IMG/VR virus record: IMGVR_UViG_3300010368_000088 | Coordinates: 1 to 26,771 of that record | Origin: a virus | Length of the DNA stretch: 26,771 nucleotides | Reading direction: 5' to 3' (one strand) | Shown here: in pieces, positions 19,717 to 26,771 of the stretch | How the letters are laid out: the number at the start of each line of letters is the position of its first letter | Position numbering within the stretch: position 1 is the first letter of the stretch | Position numbers and translations under genes: made by a program | Notes under the pieces: model-generated | Databases searched by the model: none | The model's input: the letters and a program-made list of their open reading frames with translations, nothing else | What the model was told of the DNA's origin: nothing

Positions 19717-22287
19717 TTAGGCCGTGGTAACGTCTTGGATCGCTGCGAACGACTCTGCATGGCGAACCGCCACGTCGATGTCCTGATACATAGCGACGCG
19801 AACGGCGCCAGTAGTAGACAGCGAGTATGGATCTATCAACACGTCCAGGCCCCCGAACATGCCAATCATAAGATCGGCAAAATTTCCGAACACTACAGCA
19901 GAACAAACGCCAGAGCTTGTTCCCTTGTCCAGATCGGACGGAACCAGCGTGGTGCTTGCGACGTTGTAGCCCAACAGGGTGTTGGAATCGTTCAGAATGA
20001 AGTTACCCTCGACACCACTAGCCTGGCGTGGAGTTTGACGCATTGCAGCGACGACCTTGGGGTTCGTCAAATACGCCAGGTTTCCAGCCAGTGCATTGTC
20101 GATTGCCACTTCACGCTCAAGAGCCACCAGCGATGCAAAAGTGATTGCTCCGCCATTGGTGCCCTGGGCAACGCTGCCGATGCCATTGGTTCCCAGGATG
20201 CCAGTCGGTTCGTTTGAACCGCCGCCCTGGATAGCCACCTGGTCGATCTTCGCAGCAAATTGACGGGTCATATCGTCGCGGATGATTTGCTCGACGCTGG
20301 GGTCGCTCTGCATCATCAGCTTGCGACCGATGTCGACGTGCTGAACCAGGGTTTTGGGTGACATGGTTACCTGGCGGAATGAAGGCGCGCCCTCGCTGCC
20401 AGGTGCGTTGTTTTCAGCCACGAATCCAACAGCAGTTTTCGCGTTCAGTGCTGGAATGGCAACGTCGCCTTTCAAGCCCTGCATCATACGGGCGCCCAGG
20501 CCAGAAATGACCAGGTTCGCGCGCAGTGCATCGATAAACTCGCCGCCCAGGTGATCGGTTGGAACCAGGTTCGAACCGTTCGCGGGTGATGCGGTCGTGA
20601 TGTCACGCTTGAAAATGTTGTTGGGAACGTAGAAACCACGCGGTTCCCTGCCATAACGCTTGGCCAATTCCTCGGACACTTCACGCTCTAGGCCGTCAAA
20701 ACGACCAGCTGCCGCGCTTTGGATAGCCTTAGTCAGCGAGTAGGCGCGCTGTTCTTTGGCCGTCATGTCGACTTCGGCGATGTCCAGGGGCTTGTCGGCG
20801 ATCTTGTCCAACAATGCGCCACGGAACTGGGCAAGGTTCATTCCCTGGCGAATAGCTTCGTCAGCAAAACCGCGCTGATTGTGCTTTGATGCCAGGCCCA
20901 TGATTTCGTTAATTTCTTTGGATCGTTCGGCTGCAGCTTCAGCGCGTACCTGATCCAGATCGATTTGCTGTTCCATTTTTGGAACCTCCGTTTCGATTGA
21001 TTTAATGGTAGCGGTTTCTGGAACTTCGACCGAACGCCCGACACCGACGGACGTGTCGGCGGGTAGGCTTACGATTGAGACTTCCATAATTTCGGCGTCA
21101 GTCACCCGGAACAAATCGTTCTGATTTGTGTCGCGTTCCATCTTCCGAACTTTGTACCCGATTGAGACGTTCGAACGAATCCCATCGACTACATCCTGGT
21201 AGAACTCGGTGGCAAGCGCGCTTCGACTGAAGCGAACCGTCGCCCGGAGTCGCCGGGCCGATCCATCAAGACTAACAGATTCGACAACCCCGATTTGTCG
21301 TTCGGGGTCATGGTCCGCCAATAGTGGCGCATGGCCGGACCGTAAAAATTTTAAATCCAGAGTATCTTCGCTGTGAACAATAACCTCGCGACCGAACGAA
21401 CGCTCGACCGGGGTTTCGCTAGAAATCGACATTTCGACCCGGCGGTCGTCCATTTCCCGAATTTCGGATGATTCCATCCGGTGAACGACTTCGGCTTTGC
21501 TGAATCGTTCCTCGGTCGTTTCTTCGACTTCGGGTTCGTCGTCGTGTTCTTCGTCGTATTTTCCGAACGTAATGATGATTTCGTCATCCGTTTCGGTGAT
21601 GTCTTTAATGTGTCGCTTCACTTGGCGTTCCTCGCTTGCTGGTTCGAACTTTACAGGTTCGAACTCGTGTTCGTCTAGCCATTCTCGCGCCTGCTCTGCA
21701 GTATAACGCGCCGCGTCGAACCGTATACTTTGAATTTCCGGGTCGCGTTCATCGTCGATTATATAAATTCCATATATAAAATCGATTCCTGGTCCGCCGG
21801 CGTCAGCTTCCCTTCGGAATTCGTCATATTTTGCCGGGTCATTTATTCGCGCAGCATGTTCGTTTGGATACGGTCGCGCCTCTTGGCGTTCGTCGCGTTT
21901 GCTGATTAGCTGGCGAATGACCTGTTTCATTCTGGCTTCGCCCAGGTTGCCGATCACACCCCATTTAATTTGAGCAATGATCCCGCCAACATTCCCCAAG
22001 TTCGGTCCTAGTTCCTGATCCTGGAACTGCGCGCCGTCGTCAAAATGCCGCGCTGCCCAGGCTTCGCGTTCCTTGATCCAATCCAAAACCGCGCCGGCTT
22101 CGTCGCCATCCCTGGCGCGTTCCCATAGCTTGAACGCGTCGTTCCCGCGAATGTTTCCGCCAGCTGCCCATATATCGACGTGGTCGTTCGCCACCATTTC
22201 GGCGAATTCCCGGTCGAACTGTGGGTATTCTGAATTCCGCAGCGAAATTTTCAGGTCGTCGCCTTCCTTTGGGAAATTAGTCGCCAT
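19717..22287 (-). CDS. Prohead protease-major capsid polyprotein with extra N-terminal domains
   Basis: This 856-residue chain joins several parts. Residues 1-135 hold a helical module (AGGNIRGNDAFKLWERARDG, then NVGGIIAQIKWGVIG). Residues 165-215 resemble XkdF-like phage proteins (IQSIRFDAARYTAEQAREWL). An acidic, helical linker follows (225-285). Residues 290-425 are a U35-type prohead protease with likely catalytic His326 (LLADHDPE) and Ser375 (SNVSIGY) and an EVSIVSLPA motif. A helical, scaffold-like delta region (437-530) leads to the HK97-fold capsid (about 555-856). The protease presumably frees the shell protein. Start overlaps the portal stop by 11 bases. Confidence 0.85.
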   Translation of the reverse strand: MATNFPKEGDDLKISLRNSEYPQFDREFAEMVANDHVDIWAAGGNIRGNDAFKLWERARDGDEAGAVLDWIKEREAWAARHFDDGAQFQDQELGPNLGNVGGIIAQIKWGVIGNLGEARMKQVIRQLISKRDERQEARPYPNEHAARINDPAKYDEFRREADAGGPGIDFIYGIYIIDDERDPEIQSIRFDAARYTAEQAREWLDEHEFEPVKFEPASEERQVKRHIKDITETDDEIIITFGKYDEEHDDEPEVEETTEERFSKAEVVHRMESSEIREMDDRRVEMSISSETPVERSFGREVIVHSEDTLDLKFLRSGHAPLLADHDPERQIGVVESVSLDGSARRLRATVRFSRSALATEFYQDVVDGIRSNVSIGYKVRKMERDTNQNDLFRVTDAEIMEVSIVSLPADTSVGVGRSVEVPETATIKSIETEVPKMEQQIDLDQVRAEAAAERSKEINEIMGLASKHNQRGFADEAIRQGMNLAQFRGALLDKIADKPLDIAEVDMTAKEQRAYSLTKAIQSAAAGRFDGLEREVSEELAKRYGREPRGFYVPNNIFKRDITTASPANGSNLVPTDHLGGEFIDALRANLVISGLGARMMQGLKGDVAIPALNAKTAVGFVAENNAPGSEGAPSFRQVTMSPKTLVQHVDIGRKLMMQSDPSVEQIIRDDMTRQFAAKIDQVAIQGGGSNEPTGILGTNGIGSVAQGTNGGAITFASLVALEREVAIDNALAGNLAYLTNPKVVAAMRQTPRQASGVEGNFILNDSNTLLGYNVASTTLVPSDLDKGTSSGVCSAVVFGNFADLMIGMFGGLDVLIDPYSLSTTGAVRVAMYQDIDVAVRHAESFAAIQDVTTA

Positions 22288-23776
22288 CCGTCATTGCCTC
22301 GAATGCTTCGCCGGTTTGCAGGTTGATTTTGCCGGGTCCATAGGGCGACTGGCCACCGCCGAACGGTTCGAACGCCAGCTTCAGGCCGAACTGATCCGCC
22401 AGCTGTTTATCCCTGGCGACCTGGGCGAATACTTCCTCGACGTCGCGACCGTATACGTTCGCCACGTCCTGCAGGGAAATCAAACCGTTCTGCAGGGCGA
22501 CGACGTGCGCCTGGATTTCCCGCTGTGGGTCGACCCATTGGAAACCGCGCGGTCGGAACTGCGACGCGCTGGCGAACTTGTCGAACTTGTCGATCGGCAA
22601 ATTTACCGAACCCAACAAAAACGCATTTGCCAGCCAGCGTTCGTATATCGGCAAAACGAAATGGTTAATCATATATGCCTGGATCGTTCGGTAAAAATCC
22701 CGGTCTTCTATGCTGCCCTGGCGAATGCTGGAATAACTGGTCTGCGTCAAATCGTTAGCCAGGCTGTGGTAACTAACCCCCAGGCCGGACGCGATGCCGC
22801 GCAATATCGACTTTTCGAAATCGCCGAACGCGCTGGTCGGGTGGCTTGGGTCCCAGGGCTGGAATTCGACGTCCTTGGGTAGCTGGAAAAATGTGCCTGG
22901 TTCGGCGTCGGTTATGGGAACCACCGAATCCTCGACGTCGTCACCCATGAATCCTTCGCCAGATCGCGAGACAAAAAAGCCCATTTTGCTGGCCGCAGTT
23001 CGCGCCGCCACCAGTTCGGCTTCCCGGTAACCATGCAACATTTTTAACGACGTGATCGCCGTCGACATCCAGGGAACGCCGCGCGTTTGCTGCGCGCGAT
23101 CGGGCAAATATAGGTGGATTAGGTTTTCGGCTTCGATTCGCTGCGTTCGCCGGCTGTACTGCGTGAACTGATAATCGCCAGGGTGTTCGCTCAAAATATG
23201 GTACGCCACCGGGCGCCGATATTGGTCGAACTCGACGCCCATTCGGATTTCGTTCCCGTTCGCCGCGCGTTCGTTCTTTTCTTCGTCGATCACGTCGGGT
23301 TCCAGGAACTGCAGGGCGAATCGATCCTGGTTCCCTGGATAGTTCACGATCCGAATAAGCGCCTCGCCATCGCGAGCCATAGACTCGACCACCATCGCCT
23401 GGGCGTCGACGAATGACATTTTGCCGTCGACGGTGCAGTTCCCGACCTTGGTCCAGCGATTCCATTCGCGTTCGATTTGCTGGTTCCCGATGGTGTCCAG
23501 GGTGCCGTCGGTATTTAGCGCCTTGACCTGCAGGGTGGCGCCACGTTCGCCGACGACGTTGGTTTTTACCAGGTGAATATATCGCCGCGCGTATTCATTG
23601 TTTCGCGCCAGGTCGCGACATCGATCGCGCAGGGTTTTCAGGGAATAACGAATTTCCGAATCCGCCGATCGCTGCGACGCCATAAAATCAGCAAAAAGGC
23701 GCCCGCCCTGGGCGCCGTCAAATCGGCGTTTTTGCACCGGCTTCTGCTTCCGGCGGAATATGTCGAACATTCCCAT
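22277..23776 (-). CDS. Portal protein, lambda family
   Basis: The 499-residue protein forms the twelve-subunit ring through which DNA enters and leaves the head. It begins MGMFDIFRRKQK and shows the family's early LRDRCRDLARNNEYARRYI helix, then NVVGERGATLQVKA and a clip/stem part with SKMGFFVS and LGVSYHSLANDL. Length and motifs fit Phage_portal_2. The ATG overlaps the preceding TAA (TAATG). It stands between the terminase side and the capsid polyprotein, as expected. Confidence 0.9.
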   Translation of the reverse strand: MGMFDIFRRKQKPVQKRRFDGAQGGRLFADFMASQRSADSEIRYSLKTLRDRCRDLARNNEYARRYIHLVKTNVVGERGATLQVKALNTDGTLDTIGNQQIEREWNRWTKVGNCTVDGKMSFVDAQAMVVESMARDGEALIRIVNYPGNQDRFALQFLEPDVIDEEKNERAANGNEIRMGVEFDQYRRPVAYHILSEHPGDYQFTQYSRRTQRIEAENLIHLYLPDRAQQTRGVPWMSTAITSLKMLHGYREAELVAARTAASKMGFFVSRSGEGFMGDDVEDSVVPITDAEPGTFFQLPKDVEFQPWDPSHPTSAFGDFEKSILRGIASGLGVSYHSLANDLTQTSYSSIRQGSIEDRDFYRTIQAYMINHFVLPIYERWLANAFLLGSVNLPIDKFDKFASASQFRPRGFQWVDPQREIQAHVVALQNGLISLQDVANVYGRDVEEVFAQVARDKQLADQFGLKLAFEPFGGGQSPYGPGKINLQTGEAFEAMTDGD

Positions 23777-24363
23777 TACACAAACCTCACTTTGACGGTC
23801 GCCGCCGTTTTACGTCCCAGGCGGATTTCTTCCAGGCGTTTTTGCTTCGACACTTCCGCGTTGTAATAGTCCCGCCACTGCAGCAGTTCCTCAATGCCGA
23901 ACTTTGTCAGTGATCGACCCTGGATTGAGTAATTCGCCACGTCGGAATCCGCCTTGCCTTCCAGCAGGGATTCGATTTTCGAAAGCATAATTTCGGCGTG
24001 GGTGCGCGGATCGGCGCCGCCCTGATCCAGGTCAACGATGGCAGTAAACGCGCCACGATCGACCACGATTCGGTTATTGTCGGAATTTCTTAGAATTTCC
24101 AGCTGCCAGTGATAATACCCGGCGACGAAATCGGACGATGTTTCCGAATCTACTGTGAACAAATACGCGCCGTTGTAGTCTGTGCCTTCCAGCTGAATTT
24201 CTGTGTTGCCGCCGTTTGTAATCCTGGCGACATACGTCGCTGTATAGCTGTCAGTCGGATAATTAACCGCCAGGTCCGACCGCTTCCATTGAATAAAGTC
24301 CCCGACGACGACCTCCGACGGTTCGCCCTCTCGGGCCGATGCTGCGTCGAATAGGTTGGCCAT
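23776..24363 (-). CDS. Conserved protein between terminase and portal, connector-like
   Basis: This 195-residue protein begins MANLFDAASAREGEPSEVVV. The first part is a beta sandwich-like region (DFIQWKRSDL, GYYHWQLEIL). The C-terminal part is helical, with SIQGRSLTKFGIEELLQWRD and a final basic strand RKTAATVKVRF. In GpA-type phages this slot is held either by a small gpW-like connector or by proteins of this kind; the C-terminal helical part may do the gpW job. That is inference from position. The start follows the large terminase stop after three bases. Confidence 0.6.
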   Translation of the reverse strand: MANLFDAASAREGEPSEVVVGDFIQWKRSDLAVNYPTDSYTATYVARITNGGNTEIQLEGTDYNGAYLFTVDSETSSDFVAGYYHWQLEILRNSDNNRIVVDRGAFTAIVDLDQGGADPRTHAEIMLSKIESLLEGKADSDVANYSIQGRSLTKFGIEELLQWRDYYNAEVSKQKRLEEIRLGRKTAATVKVRFV

Positions 24364-24366
24364 TAA

Positions 24367-26202
24367 TTACCTCCAATTGTTCACGAACCCGCCCGGCTTT
24401 CTTTGTTTGGCGGGCCGCGCCTGGCGTTCAGGTTTGGATTTGTCACCATCTGGCCGCGATTCCGCCGCCTTGTCCGCAAGTATATTGACATTAACGCCAG
24501 AAATATATAGTGCCGCCATAGCATAACACCGAACGTCCAGGGCTTCATTCCTTCGCCGTTTCTTCACCCATTGCCGCTTCGCATGGCCGCGAACGTATTT
24601 GGTCACCAGTTGTTCCGATGTCAGCTGCAGGAAATACTCGGGGTCTCGGTCCGCCGGGAAATGACAATACCCTGGGCCGGGTTCGGTAATCTTCAGGCGC
24701 CCATAAACCAATTCTTTGGCCGTGTCCGAACCGATCGGAAACAGGCGAACTTTGCCGATGTTGTTTTTGCTGGGGCGCCCGACCAGGGGGCGACCCTCGC
24801 CACCGACGCCCTTGATACCAAATACCCGCCGCGACTCGCGTCCCTTAATGTAACGATAGGTTGCTTGGGTATGGTGTCCGCCGGTGTCGATACACGTCGC
24901 GCGAACGCCCAGTTCCCGCCCGTCGGCGGTCATGTAGGATGCAAAAAGGATTGCGTCCAGGTCAGCCCAAACCTGGGGCGAACTCGGGTCGCCGGGTAGC
25001 GTCATATAATCCAGCGACCAGGTTTCCTCGTCTCGCCCGACGCCCACCAGTTCCACTTCCAGGCGATCGTCCTGGACGTCGACGCCAGCGACGACGGTAA
25101 TTACCTGGTCGGGCCATTCCTCGCCCCAGTCCTCCGCCCGGTGCTGCAGCATATCCTGGTCGACACCCTCGCCGCTTTCTTCCCAGGTTTCCGCCAGGGA
25201 TACGTTAACGAATGTCTGCAGGTCGCCGCTGCGTTTCTTTTCCAGGAAACTTTGAGCAATGTCGCCCAGCTTACGAAAACACGAATACAGTTCGTTCAGG
25301 TGATAGCTGGCGTGTCCCTTAAATGGCCGGCTCGACTGCCAGCGACCGCGCCGGATCGCCGCGATTCTCTCGCCATCGGACCACAAACTACCGCACCCAG
25401 TGCAAGCATATTTGGCGGTTTCTGGTCGTCCCTCGGTCCAGATAACGTTCGACCAGGTCATTTGCTGGTATGTCTCGCAGCTTGGGCATGGAACATGGAA
25501 CCGCCGCTGGTCGCCTTGTTCGTAGGCATCCTCGATCCAGCTGGCGTTTTTAATTGTTGGGGTGCTGATTTCCAGCAGCTTCCGCCGATCGCCAAACGTC
25601 GCCGCGCGCTGCCACAATAGCGACACCGGGTGCCCTTCCTGGCTTTTGTCGTAGCCGTCGGTTTCGTCGCAGACCACGAACGGCGCCGAACGCCCGCGCA
25701 TGGTTTTGGGCGATCCCGACCAGGAAAACATGAGAAACCCGCCAGGGTAGGATTTCATCCGCTGGTTATTCACGCCGTCGCGTCCCCTGGGCTTCGCGAT
25801 CAATTCCTGCAGCGTGTCGTTCGTTTCCACCAAAGGGTTAAACTTCGTTTCCAGCCAGGTCGCCAGGTCGCCCTGGGATGGTTGCATCATTATTTGGCTT
25901 TGTGGGTCTTGCGCGATTTTGTATGCCTGGGCGCATAACGCCAGCATGGTTTTTCCCACCTGGGCCGACCACATTAACGTTATTCGGTTACATTCCGGGT
26001 TCGCCGTCATATCCAGGGGTTCGCGCTGATAGGGCGCATGGTCAAACCGGATCAAACCAGGGACCGCGTTTCCGATCGGAACCCGGACGTTCTGTTCCGA
26101 CCATTCGCTGGGCTTCAGGTTCGGTGGTGGCTTCAGGTGGCGCGCCGCTTTGCGGACCGTCTTTCGGATACCTTCCCAGTTGTCGAAATCAATCGTCGTC
26201 AT
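24367..26202 (-). CDS. terL: Terminase large subunit, GpA family
   Basis: The 611-residue packaging motor and nuclease has a GpA-type Walker A (MWSAQVGKT, residues 77-85) and Walker B (FVVCDE, 175-180). A four-cysteine zinc site (Cys239, 242, 267, 270) follows, then a nuclease part containing VVAGVDVQDDRLEV (about 345) and CIDTGGHHT. Lambda GpA of this family cuts staggered cos sites, leaving 12-base 5' ends, which fits the terminal repeats seen here. The ATG at 26202 overlaps the small-subunit stop by 14 bases. Length is normal. Confidence 0.93.
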   Translation of the reverse strand: MTTIDFDNWEGIRKTVRKAARHLKPPPNLKPSEWSEQNVRVPIGNAVPGLIRFDHAPYQREPLDMTANPECNRITLMWSAQVGKTMLALCAQAYKIAQDPQSQIMMQPSQGDLATWLETKFNPLVETNDTLQELIAKPRGRDGVNNQRMKSYPGGFLMFSWSGSPKTMRGRSAPFVVCDETDGYDKSQEGHPVSLLWQRAATFGDRRKLLEISTPTIKNASWIEDAYEQGDQRRFHVPCPSCETYQQMTWSNVIWTEGRPETAKYACTGCGSLWSDGERIAAIRRGRWQSSRPFKGHASYHLNELYSCFRKLGDIAQSFLEKKRSGDLQTFVNVSLAETWEESGEGVDQDMLQHRAEDWGEEWPDQVITVVAGVDVQDDRLEVELVGVGRDEETWSLDYMTLPGDPSSPQVWADLDAILFASYMTADGRELGVRATCIDTGGHHTQATYRYIKGRESRRVFGIKGVGGEGRPLVGRPSKNNIGKVRLFPIGSDTAKELVYGRLKITEPGPGYCHFPADRDPEYFLQLTSEQLVTKYVRGHAKRQWVKKRRRNEALDVRCYAMAALYISGVNVNILADKAAESRPDGDKSKPERQARPAKQRKPGGFVNNWR

Positions 26203-26695
26203 CGTCGGGTTCGTCCAGGTCTAGGTCGCCCAGGGTTTCCAGGGCTTGATCGATTTCTTTGAGTATTACCGCCTTGATCCGGGTTTCGGATTCCTCGCCG
26301 ATGATCGCCGTCGCCACCCGGCTGGGGACCGACCGCAGATTAGTTTTCACTTCCGCGAACGCATTCGCCAGGGCGCGTTCCAGTTGACGCAATGGCACTA
26401 CCTCGCCGCGCACCCTGGCCAGTTCCAGTTCGACTTTGGCGGTCTCCGCCGCCAGCTTGCGACGCTTCAGTTCGCGTTCGTCGGCTTGTTCTCCGCCGGG
26501 TGCTGATTCCTTGGCGCGCTGTTCTAGCCAGGCGGAAACTTCCGCCGTGTTAATCACCCAGGCTTTACCCTTGCTCCCGCGCTGAATGACAGGCAAACCG
26601 CGTTTCAGCCAGGCGTCGACCGTGGTGTGTGACACCCCAAACAGGTCAGCTATTTCCTGGCGTGTTACGTTTTTACCCCTAGTTGTTACCGGCAA
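26189..26695 (-). CDS. terS: Terminase small subunit, Nu1-like
   Basis: This 168-residue DNA-recognition subunit has an N-terminal winged helix-turn-helix (TRQEIADLFGVSHTTVDAWL), a helical oligomerisation part (KLAAETAKVELELARVRGEV) and a very acidic end (DEPDDDDD), as in lambda Nu1. The start is a TTG at 26695, supported by GGAGGT seven bases upstream; no ATG occurs near it. That ribosome site is folded into a small perfect hairpin (26698-26712), so translation may be restrained. It is the first late gene next to the putative cos site. Confidence 0.9.
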   Translation of the reverse strand: MPVTTRGKNVTRQEIADLFGVSHTTVDAWLKRGLPVIQRGSKGKAWVINTAEVSAWLEQRAKESAPGGEQADERELKRRKLAAETAKVELELARVRGEVVPLRQLERALANAFAEVKTNLRSVPSRVATAIIGEESETRIKAVILKEIDQALETLGDLDLDEPDDDDD

Positions 26696-26697
26696 GT

Positions 26698-26712
26698 GTT
26701 ACCTCCGGTAAC
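26698..26712 (-). promoter_or_regulatory. Hairpin over the small-terminase ribosome site
   Basis: In the message, GUUACC and GGUAAC form a perfect 6-bp stem with a GGA loop, placing the Shine-Dalgarno GGAGGU partly in the loop and partly in the stem. With the TTG start, this should keep small-terminase synthesis low unless the hairpin is opened. Confidence 0.5.
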
Positions 26713-26722
26713 CATTATTCCG

Positions 26723-26740
26723 GCGTCAAAATTTTGACGC
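26723..26740. repeat. Perfect 18-bp palindrome in the cos-terS region
   Basis: GCGTCAAAATTTTGACGC is its own reverse complement. It lies 28 bases before the terS start and 18 bases from the right terminal repeat. It may be a protein site (small terminase or host factor). The core 14 bases also occur in the tape measure gene at 15711-15724. Confidence 0.5.
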
Positions 26741-26757
26741 ACAACGTAAACACCGGG

Positions 26758-26770
26758 GTCGCGAATCACC
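26758..26770. repeat. Right copy of 13-bp terminal direct repeat (putative cos end)
   Basis: An exact copy of bases 1-13, followed by one extra A at 26771. The extra A fits a 3' A added to filled-in ends during library preparation, but could equally be the true next base. If the two copies are one overhang, the circular genome is about 26,757-26,758 bp. Joining the ends puts the gpZ-like gene directly before terS. Confidence 0.55.
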
Positions 26771-26771
26771 A

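Noticed and set aside
19679-19906. N-terminal extension of the MptE-like gene to 19906
   Set aside because: It would read through the terminator and the capsid C terminus, and its residues are Arg/Ser-rich and unlike the family.
26620-26640. GGTGTGTGACACC near the terS start as a fourth operator
   Set aside because: It lies within the terS helix-turn-helix coding sequence, has a different length and spacing from the 19-bp sites, and overlaps no promoter.
1-26770. Terminal 13-bp repeats as prophage attachment sites
   Set aside because: No integrase or bacterial flank is present, and the repeats sit beside terS, where a packaging end is expected. A cos end is the simpler reading.
1-26771. CRISPR arrays, tRNA genes, insertion sequences
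   Set aside because: I saw no regularly spaced repeats, cloverleaf-like sequence or transposase reading frame; the fibre VGIG repeats are protein-level, not an array.

Overview
The window reads as an essentially complete genome of a small, lambda-like tailed phage (siphovirus gene order) with GpA-type packaging and probable cohesive ends. It carries a Nu1/GpA terminase pair, a lambda-family portal, an HK97-fold capsid, a G/GT-type tail chaperone, a long tape measure, tail-tip and fibre genes, a lysis cassette, and a replication/recombination block. There are no bacterial housekeeping genes, rRNAs or tRNAs. The host cannot be named from the sequence. Shine-Dalgarno sites and sigma70-like promoters suggest a Gram-negative bacterium. 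The same 13 bases open the window (1-13) and close it (26758-26770), just upstream of the small terminase gene, which is where a cos site is expected.

Layout: every gene but one is on the minus strand, so the map is best read from high to low coordinates with the two ends joined. The early block runs from 6051 down to 874. It starts with a Cro-like repressor (5881-6051), followed by a small membrane protein, a PDDEXK nuclease, a Sak4-like ATPase, an SSB-like DUF669 protein, a zinc-finger primase-like protein and a RepA-like helicase. Next comes a 235-base structured, G-rich non-coding stretch (2352-2586), then seven small genes. A gpZ-like gene (93-743) lies between these and the ends. Across the joined ends the late block begins: small and large terminase, a connector-like protein, portal, a protease-capsid polyprotein, a terminator, an MptE/DUF115-like gene, head-tail and tail genes, fibre, two holins, endolysin, an HNH nuclease and a FlbD-like protein, ending at 7139. 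The only plus-strand gene is a YqaJ-like exonuclease (6139-7071), expressed from a promoter facing the repressor gene and closed by its own terminator.

How it works together: the exonuclease, the Sak4-like ATPase, the SSB-like protein and the PDDEXK nuclease look like a self-contained recombination/replication set working with the helicase. Three related 19-bp inverted sequences (GTGT-11-ACAC) lie at the exonuclease promoter, at a promoter for the small early genes, and in the structured non-coding region. They are good candidate operators for the phage's own repressor. No integrase, excisionase, partition gene or classical CI repressor is visible, so the phage is either lytic or maintained without integration.

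Most notable: the candidate operator set; the structured G-quadruplex region beside the helicase gene; the 856-residue capsid polyprotein with about 290 extra N-terminal residues; a canonical A AAA AAC frameshift site giving a 182-residue G-T fusion; a terminator whose U-tract touches the next gene's start codon; and terminal repeats that look like filled-in cohesive ends.
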